Below are positions 32,801-39,329 of a stretch of 64,000 bases of DNA, one piece after another. The notes beneath the pieces are model-generated. The model saw nothing but the letters and a program-made list of their open reading frames with translations, had not been told where the DNA came from and did not search any database. Every line of letters starts with the position of its first letter. Within the stretch, counting starts at the first letter, position 1. The translations under genes and the position numbers were made by a program. Source of the DNA: Liriodendron chinense (lineage: Eukaryota > Streptophyta > Magnoliopsida > Magnoliales > Magnoliaceae); NCBI GenBank assembly GCA_003013855.2, contig ML058465.1, forward strand, positions 682,001-746,000. Reading direction: 5' to 3'.

Positions 32801-35504
32801 TATTACTTGTGGTTGCCATACCGGGACACATCTAAGACAACTTTAATGTAAGGACTCACTCAAAAGAAAGAAACTAATTCTAGGACTGACACAAAAACTG
32901 ATTCGATGACGCACGGGGTGTACCCAATGTAAGCCTAGACTCTAGTTCAGATTTACTATCCTAATGGTGTAACCTAAACACTATATCAGATGCAATTTCA
33001 ACCTATATGCATGCACACAAAAGACCCTAACTTTATATGGGACTCACAAATACTCTATGCTAAACATTTCCTCTGATACCAAAAATGATGTAGGATACAT
33101 ATATGGGTGTCATGTTTCACAGGAGATTATTCAAAGGACAATTCAAAGCATACAGATCCTAGGACCTATGGGTTATAGGCCAAGCCCACTAAACAATAAT
33201 TTCAGCAGAACAATTCACCAAACAATAATTTCAGCAAGCAAAAATTCATGTCATTTCATTAGAAATCATCCCCACATGCACACAATCATATAAAGATTAA
33301 ATCGCAGGATGCCAAGGTTGTTAAAACAACCCTTTAGCACAGAATATCAACAAAATACTCATGGACAGATTCATACACACATAAAATTCACCATACTCAT
33401 TCACCACATAAACTATGTTTAGAAGAGATGAAAATCACGTGGTATATGGGGTGGGATAAATCTGTAATTTGGAAATTGAGGGTTGTGGGAGGAAATTGGG
33501 AGAGAGTCTAGGATAGGTTTTATGTGGGAGGCAGGGACATAGGGTGTCGAGGTTTTGGGCGCAATGGGTTGAAGGATTTAGGCTAGAAAAGATCAAAGAG
33601 GTTTTTTTAAAGGAGTAGAAGGAGAAGGAAAAATCACACCTTGTAGAAGATAACACGTGAGCGAGTCGCATGCCCACAAAAAGATGAAATCTCACCACCT
33701 TGCTCCAAGTCTCATGGAGGGTTCTTCCAAGTCGCATAGAAGAAAAAAAGGCTTCTCTTTAAAAAACAAACCTATACTCTTCATTGGGTTAGGGTTGGAC
33801 GTTTCCCCCCTTTAAATAGAGTTTTTACACTAAAAGTAAAATGACTAACATACCCCTTTTAAAATCTAACAAAGTAGGGGCCCACCAAGAAATCCAAACC
33901 AACCAAAATGTGTAAAAAAATAACAAAACATAAATGGACATTAAAAACTGAAAAAGGAATTGATCACATGGTGGCCCACCATGTGATCGGACGCGATCCA
34001 ACGGTCAGATCTCAACCAAAATCCCCAAAAACTATCCTGGCACTCCAAATAATGCAGCCCATGTGCATCCTCCCAGTCTGGGGCCTTCACGATGCACATC
34101 CTATGCACATGGGGTCTTCAAAGTGGCCCTCGGGCCATGCCCAAATAGTGATCACCCAAATAAAGTGTGCGCTGGATTGGGCCAAGGCCTGGGGCTCTCC
34201 TATGGCGACACTGGTACACTCTGATGTCCGCATCAGTGTGTGATCTGCAAACTCTCTAAAGGAGTCTTATGTTAGCTTTTCATAGCAAGGAGCGACCTAA
34301 TAGAGATTGTATTGGTTTGTGGTAGGTTTTTTTTCTTGCTAATAGAATTTGTAGTTTAAGAAATCATATTCCCATGCCATATGAGCATTGAACAGTATCT
34401 AAAAAATCCCAATTCACATAAGAATATCTGTAAAAACCCAATTCATGTATTGAATAAAATATTCTGGGGAAAAAAAAAACCCCACCTTGGATTTGGATTT
34501 TAACTTAAGAATCCAAATCCAGGATTTTCAATCCCTGAGATTTTCCTTCCATCAGTTATGTTTGGCGGCCTGGTTTTCAATCCTGAAACTGTGTCCGGCA
34601 ACCTGGATTTTCAAAAAGGCCACTTCATAGAGAGGATGAGAGAGCAGTTATGACAGTTGGAGAGGATTGAAAATCCTTGGATTATACAACCCACCCTATA
34701 TAGAAGAATAAAAAAGGGCCTTTGGGGGATTTTCAATCCCCCCAAAATCCAGGGTGCCAAACACAACTCAGTTCAAAATCCAAGAAAATCATAACTACCC
34801 AAAATCCATGATGCCAAACAACCCAATTCACATAAATCGAATAGGTATCTAAAAATCCCAATTCACATAAATCGAATAGGTATCTAAAAAACTCAATTCA
34901 CATAAATTAAAAAGTATCTAAAAAACACAATTCACCTGTCGAATAAAAAAAAAAAAACCAAGACAATCAAATTCAGAGGCGTGGAGAATCATCAAACCTT
35001 CTCAAAAACAGAGATAATAAAGGATAATTAAAAATATAAAAACATAAGACCCAAGAAATAAAAAAGTATTTAGAAACCCAATTCACATATCGAATCAAAG
35101 ATTTGAAATAAATAAAAATAAAAAATAAAAAAGAACAATAACGGTCGCTTCGGCAGATAATAAAACCAATCTAAAACAGAAGATTAGAAGAAAAAATCAA
35201 AGAAACGAAAGAAACCCAGAAAACTACATAGATCAAAGAAATCAAAGAGTATCATAACAAAACCCAATTCCTGCATTGAATCGATAGAAGAAATGATAAA
35301 TAGAAGAATTAGGAAATTTTAATAGAGTGAGAGAGAGGTAAAAGGGAATTTTTACGCTTTCTTGGCCTGTTCGAGGGATCGAGCGTGGCCAAAATGGAAG
35401 AGATCGTAGATACCGTCGGCGTAGACACGCAATGGCTTCTCTGCATCTCCACCGTCCGATGAATTCGAATGGTTGTTGATGGATGTGGGCGTCTGATTCG
35501 CCAT
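3002..35504 (-). CDS. CCT: Choline-phosphate cytidylyltransferase (CCT), 3'-partial, six exons in window
   Basis: Makes CDP-choline from CTP and phosphocholine, the rate-limiting step of the Kennedy pathway to phosphatidylcholine, at ER/nuclear membranes. Exons join as 35504-35356, 9339-9226, 6317-6222, 3986-3944, 3839-3684 and 3082-3002 (minus strand). Every junction is GT-AG and phases match throughout (639 nt, 213 codons, no stop). Visible landmarks: start MANQTPTS; CTP-binding HFGH (residues 37-40) within YADGIYDLFHFGHARS; FPNTYLLVGCC; RYESLRHC; WVDEVIPDAPW; the family signature RTEGISTSDII; and the start of the charged amphipathic helical region (EKRLRVNMGLKKLREKVKEH). Plant CCTs are about 300-330 residues, so the membrane-binding helix end and acidic tail are missing; they must lie left of position 1. 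Introns 1-5 are 26016, 2908, 2235, 104 and 601 bp. Start chosen as the only ATG in frame before the conserved core, just after a GA-rich leader. Very confident as to family. Confidence 0.95.
3083..3683. other. CCT intron 5
   Basis: 3226-3555 has repeat-like wording (GTGGGCCACCATG, GTGCCAGGTGATCTTCA). The latter also occurs at about 47700 and 49810, so this is probably a decayed relative of the inverted-repeat element found there. No coding sequence. Confidence 0.45.
3684..3839 (-). CDS. CCT: CCT exon 5
   Basis: 156 bp, 52 codons, phase 0 at both ends. Acceptor GACGCAG, donor GTACGTCC. Contains GKFKETQRTEGISTSDIIM, holding the RTEGISTS catalytic signature, then DYNQYVMRNLARGYTRKDLG. Confidence 0.95.
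3944..3986 (-). CDS. CCT: CCT exon 4 (43-bp small exon)
   Basis: Acceptor AATGTAG, then A completes Pro. Fourteen codons follow, reading YADASGAGKDVYEF, then donor GTGAGTTC. Too short for an ORF search; found because exon 3 ends in HDSLP and exon 5 begins VKAVGKFKETQ, which demands exactly this linker in the family. Confidence 0.93.
4233..4504. mobile_element. Candidate MITE with GTTTGATAAAT ends
   Basis: Left GTGGCCGTTTGATAAAT and right ATTTATCAAACGGGA are inverted; CCTCA flanks both ends (4228-4232, 4505-4509). The interior (AATTAATTT, TTAAGTGCTGAATT) recalls the family at 43087 and 56402. Confidence 0.5.
4729..4867. repeat. Compound trinucleotide microsatellite
   Basis: Runs of TAA, then CAA/CGA, then about nine GAT units. 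Translations of poly-Ile/Leu/Val here are artefacts. Confidence 0.9.
5094..6149. mobile_element. Candidate TIR element rich in GATATATCG words
   Basis: Left end CAATGTTCGAAATATCGG and right end CGATATTTAAAACATTG are inverted. The interior repeats ATATCG-type words next to each end. ATGCA lies outside both ends, in similar but not exact flanks. Located in CCT intron 3. Confidence 0.5.
5519..5590. repeat. (AT)n microsatellite
   Basis: About 36 uninterrupted AT units inside the element at 5094-6149. Confidence 0.97.
6222..6317 (-). CDS. CCT: CCT exon 3
   Basis: 96 bp. Acceptor GATCCAG, then G completes Arg. Encodes WVDEVIPDAPWVITQEF and KHKIDYVAHDSLP, ending CC before donor GTAAGGTC. Confidence 0.95.
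6572..6603. repeat. (GA)n microsatellite in CCT intron 2
   Basis: About 15 GA units following TTCTT. Confidence 0.95.
7279..8511. mobile_element. hAT-type nonautonomous element rich in GGGTTGGGTTG words
   Basis: 1233 bp in CCT intron 2. Ends TAGGGCCACAACTTGGG and CAAGTTGCACCCTA are inverted. The flanks ATGTCCAA (7271-7278) and GTGTCCAA (8512-8519) are an 8-bp target duplication with one mismatch, as for hAT. The body is low-complexity (GGTTGGGTTGAG and similar) at both ends and an RTE LINE fragment in the middle. Confidence 0.75.
7735..8365 (+). mobile_element. RTE-type LINE 3' fragment, inside the hAT element
   Basis: Reads with frame breaks as the C-terminus of RTE-clade plant LINEs: VPLKLKGKFYRIAI, TMLYGTKCWVVKEQHVHKM, VVEMRMLRWTSGKTRKD, ELAPIGDK. 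It ends GATTGGGATAAAGCTTAGATGATGATGATT, the usual RTE 3' terminus. A 32-bp tandem duplication (GTTGAAATGAGGATGTTGAG) lies at about 7950-8013. Confidence 0.75.
9226..9339 (-). CDS. CCT: CCT exon 2
   Basis: 114 bp. Acceptor TCTAG then G|TTCCCGAACACATATCTG. Encodes FPNTYLLVGCC, THKYKGKTVMT and RYESLRHC, then AG of a split Arg codon before donor GTATCATG. It lies 26 kb from exon 1 but matches it in phase and in protein order. Confidence 0.95.
9660..10473. repeat. CCT intron 1: tandem duplication with poly-C tracts
   Basis: A unit of about 120 bp (TTGCTTACAACAGACCACAT ... GATTTTCTGC then poly-C) occurs twice, at about 9831-9955 and 9955-10071, each ending in a long C homopolymer. Upstream at 9690-9830 are GATATTG/CGATAAT words like those at 5094-6149. 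No coding sequence. Confidence 0.7.
10474..11335 (+). repeat. 5' LTR of chromovirus 1
   Basis: Starts TGATGCGGACATCAGTGG and ends CCTACATCA. A TATA-like AGCTTATATATATTG lies at about 10760. A poly-C tract sits at about 11013-11037 where the 3' LTR has only a short C run. Confidence 0.9.
11684..13599 (+). pseudogene. gag-protease of chromovirus 1, broken
   Basis: Starts MDSNQITKALEGIITRMD, then an in-frame stop and coiled-coil-like gag (FTRLEERVTRLEDGIQ). After further breaks, 12457-13224 reads open: gag core (FRMGLRLDLQRELIPHMVTS), CCHC knuckle CYRCGGMGHIAVEC, then aspartic protease VIIDSGSCENVVSPS. A TGA at 13222-13224 interrupts the protease, which continues as VGHIILGRPLFFDKDVTIFG. Stops at 13224 and 13599 are single-codon breaks within homologous sequence. 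Confidence 0.85.
13600..16471 (+). pseudogene. pol (RT-RNase H-integrase-chromodomain) of chromovirus 1, broken
   Basis: RT: PALLTPKKDGTWRMCVDSRA, MPFGLTNAPSTFM, and the catalytic box as VVYFDNILIYS, where the second Asp of F-D-D is Asn (codon 14179-14181). A frameshift follows at about 14290. RNase H at 14552-14860 (YSTYHKEFYAIVQSLRHWRH). Integrase: GHFGRDKIVALV and CRTCQ zinc region at about 15180-15290, then a frameshift, SMDFVLRLPK, VVDRFSKMAHYI, IISDRDTRF, AYHPQSDGQTKEVNRSLGNL. Chromodomain at 16300-16470 with one stop (KIEEILDSELVSTRSRGY, stop, KYLVKW). Inactive. Confidence 0.88.
16517..17381 (+). repeat. 3' LTR of chromovirus 1
   Basis: Homologous along its length to 10474-11335. The first bases have decayed to TTTTGCGGACATCAGTGG; it ends CCACTACATCA. 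Confidence 0.88.
17382..18457. other. Intron 1 spacer with poly-A tracts and an RTE tail remnant
   Basis: Long A runs at about 17557-17586, 17873-17901 and 18389-18407. ATTAGGATAAGGCTTACATGATGATGAGG (about 17998-18026) closely matches the RTE 3' terminus seen at 8335-8365, so it is probably a tiny LINE remnant. No genes. Confidence 0.5.
18458..19752 (+). repeat. 5' LTR of chromovirus 2
   Basis: Starts TAAGTCAAACCCC (TG decayed to TA) and ends CATCCTGCATCA. Shares GGACCCCATGGGCCACAAAAT and later blocks with the 3' LTR. Interrupted by a SINE at 19211-19409. Confidence 0.82.
19211..19409 (+). mobile_element. tRNA-derived SINE inside the 5' LTR
   Basis: About 200 bp absent from the 3' LTR. Has a pol III A-box-like TGTGCCGTGGGTTTGC, a B-box-like GGGATCGATTCCCC about 30 bp on, and a 17-A tail at 19393-19409. 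Surrounding LTR sequence resumes with AACCATAATTCCCC. Not a functional tRNA gene. Confidence 0.65.
19994..22407 (+). pseudogene. gag-protease remnant of chromovirus 2
   Basis: Starts MNSEQLAEAINDIDNRLAAL. 20769-21008 gives gag core (DYISKFEEYMIRCNVEEEP, HAYQLVQELKQYL). The knuckle reads CYNCRGYRHFAHQY, its last Cys lost. Protease VIIDSGSCTNVVFAS and DHIILGRPWLYDHDV lie at about 21980-22220. Many stops; split by the TRIM. Confidence 0.8.
21268..21804 (-). mobile_element. TRIM (terminal-repeat retrotransposon in miniature)
   Basis: Two direct repeats of about 220-250 bp (21274-21491, 21553-21804; both hold ACAACTAACCACTTGCT...AAAGCTCGAACTGATAA and ...ATGCCCCTGCATTAA) flank only about 61 bp. 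Read on the minus strand, the spacer begins near TGGTATTAAAGC (21529-21540), a decayed initiator-Met PBS, then CTCATGTTCGAGACTCC and a purine-rich CTGGAGGTGA. AGAAT flanks the whole insertion (21263-21267, 21805-21809). Inserted in chromovirus 2 between gag and protease. Confidence 0.75.
22411..24395. mobile_element. PIF/Harbinger-like element carrying a minisatellite
   Basis: 1985 bp. Ends GGGCTCGTTTGACATCTCTAC and GTAGAGATGCCAAACGCCCCC are inverted; TAA flanks both sides (22408-22410, 24396-24398). The ends hold AATAAGAGCTTATT-type words; the middle is the GGGCCCACC minisatellite. No transposase visible. Confidence 0.78.
22659..24078. repeat. Minisatellite, about 33-34 bp monomer, with a higher-order period
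   Basis: About 40 diverged copies of a unit like CCATCATGTGGGGCCCACCT followed by TTGATGTGGA. Blocks from 23441 and 23710 repeat the same order of variant monomers, a higher-order period of about 269 bp (8 monomers). Open frames of repeated HHVGP-type residues are products of the repeat. Confidence 0.9.
24396..25420 (+). pseudogene. pol remnant of chromovirus 2 with a large internal deletion
   Basis: Reads as the RT N-terminal edge (DELTPVRGISMPKILSPG) to about 24690, then jumps straight to the integrase C-terminal region (RKFQVGDYVMVHIRPERF, SVKPYKILSNLGHNAYVVDL, STFNVEDL). A chromodomain follows (KIKDIWDE, stop, VVSARHGGYQEYLVKWNGKP, WIIEAEL). RT catalytic part, RNase H and integrase core are gone. 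Confidence 0.8.
25447..27522 (+). repeat. 3' LTR of chromovirus 2
   Basis: Starts TGAACCAGTCCCC and ends CATCCTACATCA. Lacks the SINE but contains a 989-bp solo LTR (26285-27273). The remaining sequence matches the 5' LTR. Confidence 0.83.
26285..27273 (+). mobile_element. Solo LTR nested in the 3' LTR
   Basis: Starts TGATGTGAACATCAATCCC and ends CATCCTAAATCA. Flanks GAAGC (26280-26284) and GAACC (27274-27278) differ at one base, fitting a 5-bp target duplication. A (TC)n at 26777-26812 lies downstream of a TTATTTAAGAGG promoter-like stretch. Gypsy type by its TGATG start. Confidence 0.7.
27523..27984. other. Spacer between chromoviruses 2 and 3
   Basis: No gene or recognised repeat. Expected here is the 3' LTR of chromovirus 3, but nothing resembles its 5' LTR. 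Confidence 0.5.
27988..28107. repeat. 40-bp tandem repeat spanning the polypurine tract
   Basis: Three units starting 27988, 28028 and 28068 with core CTCTCCCCGGCTGAGAAAGT. On the minus strand each ends GGGGAGAGTTG, and one reads GGGGAGAGTTGATG, that is a polypurine tract followed by the TGATG with which this family's LTRs begin. Confidence 0.85.
28027..31557 (-). pseudogene. protease-RT-RNase H-integrase-chromodomain of chromovirus 3
   Basis: 31557-31102: protease with VIVDSGSCANVVSAS and RHIILGRPWLFDKDVTIYG. 30767-29436 is an uninterrupted 443-codon RT/RNase H frame: KKDGTWRMCVDNRTINK, intact VVYFDDILIYS, FGLTNTPSTFMRV, HDYYLFRGDWLCIPRTSL. Just upstream a TGA stands where the family has Arg (GFIRES). 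Integrase zinc region LHAGGVAGHFGRDK and CCTCQLA at about 29420-29290, then SMDFVLGLPK, VVDRFSKMAHFIA and IVSNRNVKF, where the family has SDRD, so a catalytic Asp is Asn. The chromodomain frame starts at 28320 (QIEDILDEQIVSTHHSGF, KFLVKW). Confidence 0.88.
31558..32819 (-). pseudogene. gag of chromovirus 3, broken
   Basis: Starts MATTSNSRDPDPLSQQILAQ with a short coiled coil (LDRLETAFEEQRTATESN). The core is broken, then HELLTRDVGTLDHAYQLVLE. The CCHC knuckle is interrupted as CY-stop-CGKTGHFAHEC: a TAG (about 31769) stands where the family has Gln or a similar residue. Confidence 0.82.
33086..34235 (-). repeat. 5' LTR of chromovirus 3
   Basis: 1150 bp. Minus-strand start TGATGCGGACATCAGAGTG and end CCTACATCA, then TTTTTGGTATCAGAG (PBS). 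The first 18 bases nearly match the LTR start of chromovirus 1, showing kinship. Confidence 0.83.
34236..35355. other. Rest of CCT intron 1 next to exon 1
   Basis: 34480-34830 has AATCCAAATCC/GGATTTTCAATCC words in both orientations and GGTGCCAAACA, suggesting a decayed MITE without clear ends. 34824-34930 holds a tandem repeat of about 36 bp (AATTCACATAAATCGAATAG). The rest is A-rich intron. Confidence 0.45.
35356..35504 (-). CDS. CCT: CCT exon 1
   Basis: 149 bp, 49 codons plus 2 nt. Encodes a polar N-terminus (MANQTPTSINNHSNSSDGGD) then the first half of the nucleotidyltransferase fold with HFGH. Ends AAGAAAGC followed by donor GTAAAAAT; the split Ala codon GC|G is completed by exon 2. The 5' UTR just before the ATG is a GA repeat (TC on the plus strand, 35506-35530). 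Confidence 0.95.
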
Positions 35505-35657
35505 TCTCTCTCTCTCTCTCTCTCTCTCTCGCAGGGCGTCGATGCTTCGGAGAAGAGAGAGAGGGAGGGTTTGTTTTCTCGAGGAGCGCTTTGCAGGTCA
35601 TCTCGCGACGAACCAAGCATGATTCGACGCTACCATACACGTGGCCAAAGTTTGGAC
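35505..35657 (-). promoter_or_regulatory. CCT: CCT 5' UTR / proximal upstream region
   Basis: Starts with a TC repeat on the plus strand (GA on the mRNA strand) directly before the ATG. Only 153 bp separate the ATG from a Mutator-like insertion. No convincing TATA box. Confidence 0.5.
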
Positions 35658-36170
35658 GGGAGCGGATCAGTAACACCGTAGTGGATGTTTCCCAGACCGA
35701 GTGGCCCACCTTGATTTTTGTTTATATCCATTCCGTCCATCATGTTTTAAATATTATTTTAGTTCATAATCCACAAAATGAAGCAGATACAAGTCTCCAA
35801 TAAACTACAGAAAAGGAAACAGTAGTAATTGAGTTTCCACCATTCAAAATTTCCTGGGACCCACCTTAATTTTTATTTAAGATCCAACCTGTTGATTAGT
35901 TCATATAGACATTGATGAAGGTAAATCACAAATATCCGTTGTGATCCAAAACATTTTGGCCCACAAGTATTTTTTAATGTTCAATCATCACTGTTTCATG
36001 TGGTGTGGTCCAATTGAGATTTTTAGCTGCTTAATTTTTAGTATATTATTCTAAAATGATCAATAAAAACTTATGAACGGCGTGGATATATAACACAGAC
36101 ATCAAGGTGGGCCCCACGTTCAGGTAAACACCCACTACGATATTGGGCGGGTAACACCTGATCCGCTCCG
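35658..36170. mobile_element. Palindromic Mutator-like MITE next to the CCT start
   Basis: 513 bp. The 9-bp direct repeat AGTTTGGAC flanks it exactly (35649-35657, 36171-36179). Ends GGGAGCGGATCAG and CTGATCCGCTCCG are inverted, and the arms run on almost through the element: GGCCCACCTTGAT, CCGTCCATC and AAATGAAGCAGAT on the left mirror GATCTGCTTC-like, GGATGG-like and ATCAAGGTGGGCCCC words on the right. No coding capacity. Confidence 0.88.
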
Positions 36171-36191
36171 AGTTTGGACAATCTAGTTATT

Positions 36192-36725
36192 GGGGGAGCG
36201 GTTTCTCTGGATACCTGAATCCAACGAGGTCGGTGGATCCCTAGCTGTGGGGGCTCACTGTGATGGATGTTGCTTACATCCACACCATCCATCTATTTTC
36301 ACAGCTAATTTTAGGGCATGAATCCAAAAATGAAGCAGATCCAAATCTTATGAGACCATGCCACAGTCTTGATTGAATCCTCACCATTAAAAACTTCACA
36401 GGGGCCACCGGAATATTTATTTTCCATCCAACCTGTTGATAAGATCACAAAGAACTTGATGAAGAGACCACACAAATATCAGGTTGATCCAAAGCTTTTT
36501 TGTCACACAAGAAGTCTTTAATGGTCGATTACCACTGTTTCCTGTATTATGGTCCACCTGAGATTTGGATCTGCTTCGTTTTCGGTATAATGCAATAAAA
36601 TGAGTTTTCAAAACGGATGGATGGTCTGGATATAAGGAACATACATCACGGTGGACCCCACCATCAAGGATCCACCCACCTCGGTCGAACCAGGCTCAGA
36701 TATTAGGACCTATTTCCGGGGGCCC
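36192..36725. mobile_element. Second palindromic element of the same type
   Basis: Arms mirror each other: GAGGTCGGTGGATCCCTAG and CTCACTGTGATGG on the left, CATCACGGTGGACCCCACC and GGATCCACCCACCTCGGTC on the right, with AAATGAAGCAGATCCAAATC / GATTTGGATCTGCTTCG inside. The outer ends are poorly preserved and no target duplication is found. Confidence 0.65.
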
Positions 36726-36769
36726 ACCGAACGTAAAGGAAACGCTGACTAAAGTTAAGGGAGATACTT

Positions 36770-37168
36770 TGATACTCCAGCAGGGTGTGATAGATGATGC
36801 GCAGGCGGTTAAGAAAGTACTTAGAAATTGCTTACGTGTCATTCAAATAATTCAAGTTATGGGCAAGACTTTAGATGCATCGTAAACCAACCAAAAAATT
36901 ACTCTTATTTGGTCATGGAAATGTTAGATTGATGGACACTTAATGGACGGTTAGAAATGAAAATTACCCAATGATTTTATTTCATAAACAAGCGCCCACG
37001 ATCAAAGGCTAGGATTGTTCAAACATTTTGTATTATAAGTTGAGGCACAGGGCTCCACAATATAGTCGGTTTAATATGGGCTAATATTCGGTGGGTTTAC
37101 CATTTTTACGTGCACGTGTATCAAGCATCATATACAGCCGGAGTATCAAAGTTAAAGACTTCTTTGGA
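36770..37168. mobile_element. Candidate TIR element (ACTTTGATACTCC ends)
   Basis: Left ACTTTGATACTCCAGC and GATGATGCG mirror right GCATCATATACAGCCGGAGTATCAAAGT. No clear target duplication. Interior unassigned. Confidence 0.5.
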
Positions 37169-37514
37169 AACGGTTTCAACTTTCAACTCAAATGATATTT
37201 TAGCCAAATTTGAAAACGGTGGTGACTAATCCTCCTCACACGTGGCACGATACATAGAGATATCCAGACCATTCAAATTTTGGGTCTCATTGTGGATGGA
37301 GAATATCTATAATAAAATCACAGTAATAAAAAAAATCCTGATCCAAATAATAGCTATCAAATGGATGGTTAAAAGTAAAATAAGTACATGGTCAAAATTG
37401 TGAAGGAAAATGTAGACGGTTAATAATATTTCTTAATTCAATTTTTAGTTCATGCTCCATCGACAGATGGATATAGCATTTGGACGGTTTGGATTGCCAT
37501 TCAAGTATACCTAT

Positions 37515-37885
37515 GCATGGTCGGAGTCCGTCTGGCCCACCATATAAAAAATCTACTCTGTCCATCAAGTTCTTAGGTCGATATTCCCTTTATAAGAGGG
37601 GCCACCATGGTTTTTTTTTTTCGTTTGATCAAATCCGTTAATCAGGTTTAAATCAGAAGGATCAAGAGAAGGTAAAATAAATAGCCTGATAAAAAATCTC
37701 AAGTGGGCCACAACGTATGAATTTAATAGTTTTGGTAGCAATTATAATTTTTTTCTATTGTTTTGGTCCATATGTGTTTTAATCGATCTTATCTACTGTA
37801 TGTACGGTCCAAGTAGCAGTTTTCACATGATGGACGGAGTAGATTTCACATCGACAACATGTTGGACCCAACAGATCTTGGGCGT
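37515..37885. mobile_element. Inverted-repeat element, diverged subtype
   Basis: CTGGCCCACCAT followed by ATCTACTCTGTCCATCA on the left mirrors TGATGGACGGAGTAGATTTC and TGTTGGACCCA on the right. Ends uncertain. Confidence 0.5.
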
Positions 37886-38279
37886 TTTAAACGTATGGTG
37901 AAACGGGTGTTGTAAACGCTTACGTCCATCCAAGCAGACCCTAGGCCAGTCAACCTAGACGAATTGGCTCCCCCTTGGAGGAAAGAGCTAAACCTCAACG
38001 ACAATCGAGATGTATGTTAATTTTTGGTACAACACCATCTTTTGCACAAAAATACAACTTGAGCAAAGCATCAGCACCATGCAAACCTTGGGTCCAAAAC
38101 AAGATAGCATGAAACAACACTTAGGACGGTAATCTCATTATGTGGACCACACATTTAAACTTGATGTACAACCGATGGTTTGATTGAACTTATAGATGGC
38201 CATACATTAGGTAACTGTAAGAGACTATTTTTGGGCAAGCATTTACGCATTAAGACGCATGTGATTAATAGATTGGATC

Positions 38280-39150
38280 TTACACACATGTGTCACCATA
38301 GTACGAATCTAGATCGTGTGCTTGTCTTCAACCGAATTTTCCTGTTTGCACTTACTGTGATTGGTCAAGCTCAACACACACCGGCACTGACTGTGCAGTC
38401 AGAGGACGCGGATTGCCCACACATCAGCACGGACTCTTACCGACCACTTGATTGGTCCAGCACCCTTCACTTGATTGGTCCAGCACCCTTCACAACTGAA
38501 GGCCGACGCGGATTGCCTGCTAAAGCCTTTCTGAGGCATCTCCAGCGTTCTGAATCTAGGTAGGGCCCACTGTAATGTTTGTGAGAAATCTACACTGTAC
38601 AAACGTTTTGTGAGATCATTTTAGGCGTTGAGACCAAAACTGAACAGGATCCAAGGCTCAAGTGGGCCGAAAACGTGACAATTGAATTTCCATAATTGAA
38701 ATATTTGTGTTTTCATTTCATCTCAGTAGGAATGACATTATGAACGGTATGAATGGTATATAAACATCACTGTAGACCCCAGAGAGGCTTCAACGGTAGG
38801 AATTTTCCTACCCACCTTTGCTTTAGTGCAGCCCACTTGAGTCTTGGATCCTGTTCATTTTTTGTCTCAACACCTAAAATGATCTCACAAAATGGTTGGA
38901 CGGCGTAGATTTCTCACAAACATCATGGTGGGCCCCACCTAGATTCGGAGGGCAGGAGATGCCTGCGAAAAGGCTTTAGCAGGCAATCCGCGTCCGTACT
39001 CAGTTGTGAAGGGTGCTGAGCTAGACCAGTCAAGTGGTCGACACTAGTCTGTGTTGATGTGTGCTGAGATGAACCAATCAAGTGGTGGGCAAACGGAAAA
39101 ATCATGTTTAAACCAAGCAGACATATTAGACTCCCATAGCACATGGATGA
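38280..39150. mobile_element. Long inverted-repeat element with 200-300-bp arms
   Basis: The left arm holds ATTTTCCTGTTTGCAC, TGATTGGTCAAGCTCA, CCCTTCACAACTGA, GACGCGGATTGCCTGCTAAA and TAGGGCCCACTGTAATG. The right arm holds the mirror images in reverse order (CATGGTGGGCCCC, TTTAGCAGGCAATCCGCGTC, TCAGTTGTGAAGGG, GGGCAAACGGAAAAAT). A 24-bp tandem duplication (CACTTGATTGGTCCAGCACC) lies in the left arm near 38445-38492. Confidence 0.7.
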
Positions 39151-39329
39151 CATGTGGTTAGGTTCCTTCATGCAAGTGTGAAGAGAACCATCCACACACC
39201 TGCCGCTCCACGTAGGTTAGTCATGCGTCCATGATCGTGACATGAATAGCATAGTGACCAGGATGGACGTCTATCTTGAGCTAAGGTGGTAGGATTAGGT
39301 TGGGCCCTGCTGTTATAGATGGGCCATGG

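Larger units (their letters stand above)
27985..34235 (-). mobile_element. Ty3/gypsy chromodomain retrotransposon 3, 3' LTR missing
   Basis: About 6.25 kb, same transcriptional direction as CCT. 5' LTR 33086-34235, PBS TGGTATCAGAG at about 33071-33081 (minus), gag from 32819, protease, RT-RNase H, integrase and chromodomain in order to about 28027. The polypurine region is amplified into a 40-bp tandem repeat and then homology stops. The best-preserved pol of the three. Confidence 0.87.
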
